NCBI RefSeq assembly: GCF_000686125.1 | Contig: NZ_JMMA01000002.1 | Coordinates: forward strand, 2,914,001 to 2,978,000 | Direction of reading: 5' to 3' | Length of the DNA stretch: 64,000 bases | From: Ruminococcus sp. NK3A76 | GTDB lineage: Bacteria > Bacillota > Clostridia > Oscillospirales > Ruminococcaceae | In this document: one piece after another, positions 59,845-64,000 of the stretch | Layout of the letters: every line of letters starts with the position of its first letter | How positions within the stretch are numbered: the first letter of the stretch is position 1 | Program-made: the position numbers and the translations under genes | Notes under the pieces: generated by a model | Told to the model about the DNA's origin: nothing | Seen by the model: only the letters and a program-made list of their open reading frames with translations | The model's database searches: none

Positions 59845-60540
59845 TTAATTATCCCGCAATTTCAGCGTTTTGCACAAGTTTATAGTCTCATCTTTGTTCA
59901 TATTAGCATCAACTAAGAACACATATCCGTCCTGATACCATATCACCGAAGTAAAGCTCGTGTCTTTGTCGTCTGGCGTAACGATAAAGTATTGTATGCC
60001 GTTTTCCTCAGTCACAAGGTATTTTTCATCCTTGTCGCTTATATAGATATTCCTGTATGCCGCAGGGATATACTGCCCGAAATAGACATCAATAAGCCCG
60101 TTGCCCTTGCCGTCAAAGGTACCCCACGCTTCGGAATATAAATAATCTGTATTGAGCCATGACTGATCATCAAGTTCAAGCCCCTCGGGAATGCCCGCAA
60201 GGGTGTATTTTTCCTCAATGCTCTTTTTCGGGTCTTTTATAGTGGAAACATCAAATGTCAGATATATTCCCTCATCGACCTGCCTGGAAGTATAGCCCCA
60301 CTTTGGCTTTGCAGCCATTCCGAGCAGAAAGCCGATGCTCAGTATCGCCGCCGCCATAAACGCAAGCTTCAGGCGATTTCTTATGTGTATCCTGGGGCTG
60401 CCCGTTATCTTTTGCATACGCTCTTCAAATCCCTTTGAGAATTTAAAGCCCTTAGGCAGCCTTGCATCGTTCTTGCTGATAAGACTGTTTTCATAATTCT
60501 CAAAAAGCTCCGATGAAAGCATATTTTCTTCCATACACAT
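59845..60540 (-). CDS. Probable anti-sigma factor with one membrane segment
   Basis: The 231-aa product has a cytosolic N-terminal part (about 1-58), one membrane segment (about 59-78; LAFMAAAILSIGFLLGMAA) and an extracytoplasmic beta-rich domain (about 85-231) of the kind seen in DUF4367 proteins. It starts 1 bp after the sigma factor stop, with AAGGAG shared with the sigma gene end, which is the usual layout for an anti-sigma factor. No zinc-binding anti-sigma motif is present in the N-terminal part. The role is inferred from position and topology. Confidence 0.75.
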   Translation of the reverse strand: MCMEENMLSSELFENYENSLISKNDARLPKGFKFSKGFEERMQKITGSPRIHIRNRLKLAFMAAAILSIGFLLGMAAKPKWGYTSRQVDEGIYLTFDVSTIKDPKKSIEEKYTLAGIPEGLELDDQSWLNTDYLYSEAWGTFDGKGNGLIDVYFGQYIPAAYRNIYISDKDEKYLVTEENGIQYFIVTPDDKDTSFTSVIWYQDGYVFLVDANMNKDETINLCKTLKLRDN

Positions 60541-60541
60541 C

Positions 60542-61057
60542 TCACTCCTTTAAAAGCTCAGTTCTGAGCTTGGCTTTGGCATACCTCACACGCTGACGTG
60601 ATGCCGCCTCGCTTATGCCAAGAGCCGACGCTATGTCGCTGTATTCAAGTGCAAGGTCATAACGCAGGTAAAGTATCTCCCTGTCGGTATCGGAAAGCCT
60701 TTCCATACACTCTTTGAGCCTGCTGACATCTGCATCGGGCAGCGGCTCGTCTGTATACAGCTCCTCATCAAACGGGAGGGTCTGCTCGCGCTGCTCCTTT
60801 CTCAGCATATCAAGAGAAACATTCCTTACTATTATAACGAAATATGCCTGCAATTTGTGAGAAGGTAAATCATGAACTTTTTGAAAACATTTGGCAAGCC
60901 GCAAAAAGCCCTCCGAAAGCGCGTCCTCTGCAAGTGCCTCATTACCGAGTATCGCATAAGCCTTGCCCATTCCGAGCCGTCTGTTTTTGCGGTAAAAGGC
61001 TTCAAATTCCTGCCGCTCCGTTTTGCCGTCAATTAGCGCCATACAAGCTGAAAGCAT
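60542..61057 (-). CDS. ECF-type sigma-70 factor
   Basis: The 171-aa product has region 2 (about 15-85; AYAILGNEALAEDALSEGFLRLAKCF, SLDMLRKEQR) and region 4 (about 115-168; LSDTDREILYLRYDLALEYSDIASALGISEAASRQRVRYAKAKLR), with no regions 1 or 3, as in ECF sigma factors. AAGGAG lies before ATG 61057; upstream in-frame codons overlap the promoter region. A plain sigma-A promoter at 61088-61116 drives it. It probably directs the following anti-sigma and paralogue genes in response to an envelope signal. Confidence 0.92.
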   Translation of the reverse strand: MLSACMALIDGKTERQEFEAFYRKNRRLGMGKAYAILGNEALAEDALSEGFLRLAKCFQKVHDLPSHKLQAYFVIIVRNVSLDMLRKEQREQTLPFDEELYTDEPLPDADVSRLKECMERLSDTDREILYLRYDLALEYSDIASALGISEAASRQRVRYAKAKLRTELLKE

Positions 61058-61087
61058 TTTGGTTCTCCTTAGTTTTTTATCAGTTTT

Positions 61088-61116
61088 ATTATAGCACGCC
61101 TGAATCGGTTTGACAA
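61088..61116 (-). promoter_or_regulatory. Promoter of the sigma factor operon
   Basis: Minus-strand TTGTCA (61111-61116) and TATAAT (61088-61093), 17-bp spacer, about 30 bp before the start codon. Confidence 0.8.
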
Positions 61117-61129
61117 GAGAGGAATAACA

Positions 61130-61157
61130 AACAGCCCTCAAGTCGTACTTGAAGGCT
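61130..61157 (-). terminator. Terminator of the ABC transporter operon
   Basis: On the minus strand AGCC-x-TCAAGT, ACG and ACTTGA-x-GGCT are followed by GTTTGTTATT, 10 bases after the ATPase stop. Confidence 0.75.
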
Positions 61158-61166
61158 ATAATTCAT

Positions 61167-61820
61167 TTATTGTGATACTATCTCCCCGTCCGATATCTCA
61201 ATAACTCTCCCGCACTGCCTTGCGACTTCATCATCGTGCGTGACGATAATGACAGTTTTCCCCTTGCCGTTGAGCTCTTTGAGCAGCGCCATTACCTCCT
61301 CGCCCGAACGCTTGTCAAGGTTGCCTGTCGGTTCGTCGCAGAGCAGCACGTCGGGAGAATTTATCATAGCCCTTGCGATAGCCGCCCTTTGCTGCTGGCC
61401 GCCCGATAGCTCGGAAGGGTAATGCTTTATCCTGTCATTTATGTCGAGTGCCGAGTAAAGCCCCTCTGCGCCCTCGCCCTTTTTCTTTGCGAGCTTTGAG
61501 GGGAGCAGAATGTTTTCCTCCGCCGTCAGCTCGGGGATAAGGTCAAAAAACTGAAACACAAATCCCACATTGTTGAGCCTGAACTTCGACAGCTCGGTGT
61601 CGTTCATTCTGCCTATTTCGGTGTCGTTGTAAAAGATCTTCCCCTCGGTCGGCGCATCAAGACCGCCTATGAGGTTAAGCAAGGTCGATTTGCCCGAACC
61701 CGATTTGCCGATTATCGCCACCATTTCGCCGTCATTTATCGTCAGGTCAACGCCTTTGAGGGCAACCACCTTGCCTTCGCCCTTGCCGTAGGTTCGGGTG
61801 AGGTTCTCTGTTTTTATCAT
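61167..61820 (-). CDS. ABC transporter ATP-binding protein (MacB/LolD type)
   Basis: The 217-aa product has Walker A GKSGSGKS (about 38-45), the Q-loop FVFQFFDLIPELTAEEN, signature LSGGQQQR (about 137-144) and Walker B VLLCDEPTGNLD. It belongs to the small ATPases that pair with FtsX-type permeases (lipoprotein export, peptide or antibiotic efflux). ATG 61820 follows GGGAGG and overlaps the permease stop by four bases (ATGA), so it is co-translated with the permease. The substrate is unknown. Confidence 0.94.
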   Translation of the reverse strand: MIKTENLTRTYGKGEGKVVALKGVDLTINDGEMVAIIGKSGSGKSTLLNLIGGLDAPTEGKIFYNDTEIGRMNDTELSKFRLNNVGFVFQFFDLIPELTAEENILLPSKLAKKKGEGAEGLYSALDINDRIKHYPSELSGGQQQRAAIARAMINSPDVLLCDEPTGNLDKRSGEEVMALLKELNGKGKTVIIVTHDDEVARQCGRVIEISDGEIVSQ

Positions 61821-64000
61821 TGTCTTTTCCTCCCTTTTGAAAGTGATGAGGCTATGTCGGGGGTGAAGCGCCTGAAGGACTTTCGTGTGAGCAGTATCGT
61901 TATTATGCTCATTACTGCAAATATAATTATTATGGGTATTACCGGATTGACTTTCCACAGCTCATCATCAAGGAAAAAGTTGTAGTGCAGCTTATCCCTA
62001 TAGCTGTCAAGCTGCATTTCCTCTACTTGCAGGCTTTCAAGCGCCAAACCGCCGTCATCCTGCCCTAAAGCATCAAGCTGCTTGGAGTTAAATGACCAGA
62101 AAGAATTTATATATGTGTCATACACTTTTGATGTGACGATCTGTATCAGTTTAACGATCATAAATGCGGCAGACGCTGCTATAAGCGGTATTTTCACACC
62201 GTCAATAAGCAGCTTTTTTCTAATGAGCTTAAGCGGTGTTCCCACAGCACGCAGGACTGATATCTCATATTCCTTTAAACGTATTTTCATACCTATCCCG
62301 TTAAAGTATGCCGCAAATCCGAGCAGCGACATTATGCCGATGATCATTACAGCGCTGCCGTACTGCGAGGCCTTTGCAAGAAATCGCTCACGCTTTTGCT
62401 CGCTGTATGATAAAAGCTCCATTTCGCTTGACATAGGTATCAGTCCGCCGTCAATATGCTCAGATGAAAATATTTCGGTATATGCCGCATTGTGAAGAGA
62501 AAGCGCTTTTGCGCCGCTTGCTGTTGTTAAGACATTATAAAACTCATTCCCCGAGACCGAGTATTTCAATATCTTTTCAACGCTTGAAGGCAGCCTTACA
62601 ACTGCTCCTATTTTTGTTTTGCTCCTTGTAAGCTCATCAATGCCAAAGCCCGAGCTGCCCATAGCAGAGCAGAGAGTTATCTCACCGCTTAAAACGGGTG
62701 CGCTGTCGTGCTTGATAACATAGATGACCTCTTTTCCCGAATTGAGCGCATCTATATCTATCCGCCCCGATGTGACGTATTTTTCAAGACTTTGTATAGT
62801 TTTAGCATCTGCAAGCTTTGTTTCAAGGGCATAGAGCGTGTTTTGCTCTTCAAGGAAAGCCTTGCCCTTTGGTGTGCTGCTTTCAGCCATTATATCACGC
62901 TGCTCTTTGTTTCCGGTTGATATAGTTGTATTTATCTCACACCCGTCATTGTCGATTATGAAAGTATTTGGCAAAGTGCCCGTTGAAATGCCGTCAATCT
63001 TATCGGCAGTTTCATCATTTATGCCAAGCTCGGCATTTGCAGGTGTAGCAATTTTGAATGTGCCCACCGAATATGACTGGGGAGGAACAGCGTGGTAAAA
63101 TTCCTCTATATTATCCTCATCAAACTTAAAGTCCTCATAAAAGTTGGTTGACTGCGGCGGCTGATAGCCAAGATCCTGCAAAAATTCCTTTCCGTTATCA
63201 GTTATCGACATATAGCCAAGCATTGTGCCCAAGCAGATAAGTGTAAGTGCCAAAAGCTGTATAGCCGTTACCGAGCGAGTAGAGAATGTTTTAGCAAAGC
63301 TTTTGCTAAGTGATGCTGCCTTTTTGTTTTTGTGCCTTACCTTAAGCCTTGATGTAAGTGATGCAAAAATATACCCAAGCGGCATAACTATTCCCGAAAA
63401 AATAACCGCTACCTTAAATGGTGAGATAGTGTTATCGGTAACAAGTGTATAATCGGTAAGCCCTGAATATGCTGCTTTTGAAAGCACCCCCACCTCAAAG
63501 CTGTATATTCCCTGATAGAAAAGTACACCAAGAGCAATGCCTATCAAAGCCTGCAAAAGAATAAATGCAAAACATTCGATATCATAAATAGTTCGTATAT
63601 CCGATCTGGAAAGCCCTATTTTTCTGAGCATAGAAAAGGTATTTTCACGCTCGGCAAAAATATTTCGGAGTACCGCCACTACGGACAGCACAGCAATAAT
63701 TGTCGCTATGCCTGCGAATACAAATATATGGCGGTTGTTCATCAGCATTTTTCTTCCCGAGCCTGCATTTTGCGCAGAAATTTCTTTATCAGAGCCGGGT
63801 ATCTGCCCGAAAACGCTTGTATACTTTACAGCCGTTCTGTAATCTGTCGCAATATTATCAAGCATCGTAAGAGTGTATTTGGGCTCGGTGTTTTTCTCGC
63901 TTACAAATATCACGGGAATAGGATAATCGGTCTGTGCGGCTCTGTCAAGATTATACGCAGGCTGCAGTTCCGACCAGAAACGGCTCTTACCGTAAACCTC
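61817..64000 (-). CDS. FtsX-type ABC permease (5' end outside window)
   Basis: The frame is open to the window edge (728 codons seen). It contains two FtsX-like blocks: segments around codons 80-215 (IFVFAGIATIIAVLSVVAVLRNIF, RKIGLSRSDIRTIYDIE) and a C-terminal block (MKIRLKEYEISVLRAVGTPLKLIRKKLLID, last segment VIPIIIIFAVMSIITILLTRKSFRR). A large extracytoplasmic region of about 300 residues lies between them. This fits the large BceB/YknZ-like permeases that work with MacB-type ATPases. The N-terminus lies beyond base 64,000. Confidence 0.9.
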   Translation of the reverse strand, partial: EVYGKSRFWSELQPAYNLDRAAQTDYPIPVIFVSEKNTEPKYTLTMLDNIATDYRTAVKYTSVFGQIPGSDKEISAQNAGSGRKMLMNNRHIFVFAGIATIIAVLSVVAVLRNIFAERENTFSMLRKIGLSRSDIRTIYDIECFAFILLQALIGIALGVLFYQGIYSFEVGVLSKAAYSGLTDYTLVTDNTISPFKVAVIFSGIVMPLGYIFASLTSRLKVRHKNKKAASLSKSFAKTFSTRSVTAIQLLALTLICLGTMLGYMSITDNGKEFLQDLGYQPPQSTNFYEDFKFDEDNIEEFYHAVPPQSYSVGTFKIATPANAELGINDETADKIDGISTGTLPNTFIIDNDGCEINTTISTGNKEQRDIMAESSTPKGKAFLEEQNTLYALETKLADAKTIQSLEKYVTSGRIDIDALNSGKEVIYVIKHDSAPVLSGEITLCSAMGSSGFGIDELTRSKTKIGAVVRLPSSVEKILKYSVSGNEFYNVLTTASGAKALSLHNAAYTEIFSSEHIDGGLIPMSSEMELLSYSEQKRERFLAKASQYGSAVMIIGIMSLLGFAAYFNGIGMKIRLKEYEISVLRAVGTPLKLIRKKLLIDGVKIPLIAASAAFMIVKLIQIVTSKVYDTYINSFWSFNSKQLDALGQDDGGLALESLQVEEMQLDSYRDKLHYNFFLDDELWKVNPVIPIIIIFAVMSIITILLTRKSFRRFTPDIASSLSKGRKRQ

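Overview
The window looks like a chromosomal segment of a fibrolytic gut or rumen Firmicute, most likely a Ruminococcus-type member of the Oscillospiraceae. The pointers are a secreted GH5 glucanase with a C-terminal type I dockerin, further GH2 and GH5 genes, two clostripain-type proteases, lectin-domain and clostridial-type regulatory proteins, strong AGGAGG ribosome sites and TTGACA-17-TATAAT promoters. This assignment is inference; no rRNA or tRNA gene was seen.

Layout. 1-4,200: end of a transglutaminase-like gene, then asd-dapA-dapB on the minus strand behind a lysine riboswitch and its terminator. 4,440-7,368: queA, a PAS protein and tgt (queuosine operon). 7,666-9,350: orphan ParA and a ComFB-domain protein, followed by an intact IS3-family element (9,411-10,692). 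10,905-14,186: two unrecognised proteins and the GH5-dockerin glucanase.

15,616-30,375 is the centrepiece: eight tightly packed minus-strand genes behind one promoter. In transcription order they are a membrane zinc-ribbon GTPase, a GrpE-like factor, a lidless Hsp70, an Hsp70 with a von Willebrand A domain in place of the lid, a 1015-aa zinc-ribbon/Fn3-like protein, a second zinc-ribbon GTPase, a GAP1-type protein (GTPase-associated protein 1) and a membrane protein with two C-type lectin domains. This looks like a chaperone- and GTPase-gated surveillance or conflict system, and it is the best candidate here for something new.

30,873-36,439: AEC transporter, two YibE/F proteins and a clostripain-like lipoprotein. 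36,627-44,343: a ferrous iron regulon (DtxR-like repressor, DUF3793, flavodoxin, two FeoA, FeoB, Cys-rich partner, DUF6110-like protein and a P1B-type ATPase) tied together by GTTAG-N6-CTAAC operators. 44,745-53,415: membrane spermidine-synthase-like protein, AraC regulator, a broken secreted-protein gene, LacZ and a broken GH5 lipoprotein. 53,416-54,600: gene debris (GGDEF, integrase and antitoxin remnants). 54,707-64,000: second clostripain-like protein, a truncated lipoprotein, two paralogous membrane-anchored proteins, an anti-sigma/sigma pair and an ABC ATPase with its FtsX-type permease, which runs off the end.

Nine copies of one non-autonomous element (172 or 191-192 bp, 13-bp inverted ends starting GGCAA[C/T]ACCGCAC, 4-bp target duplications) are scattered over the window. 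They have broken at least two genes, cut a third, and probably mediated a deletion. A second class of intergenic repeats is built of 7-bp units arranged as inverted arms.
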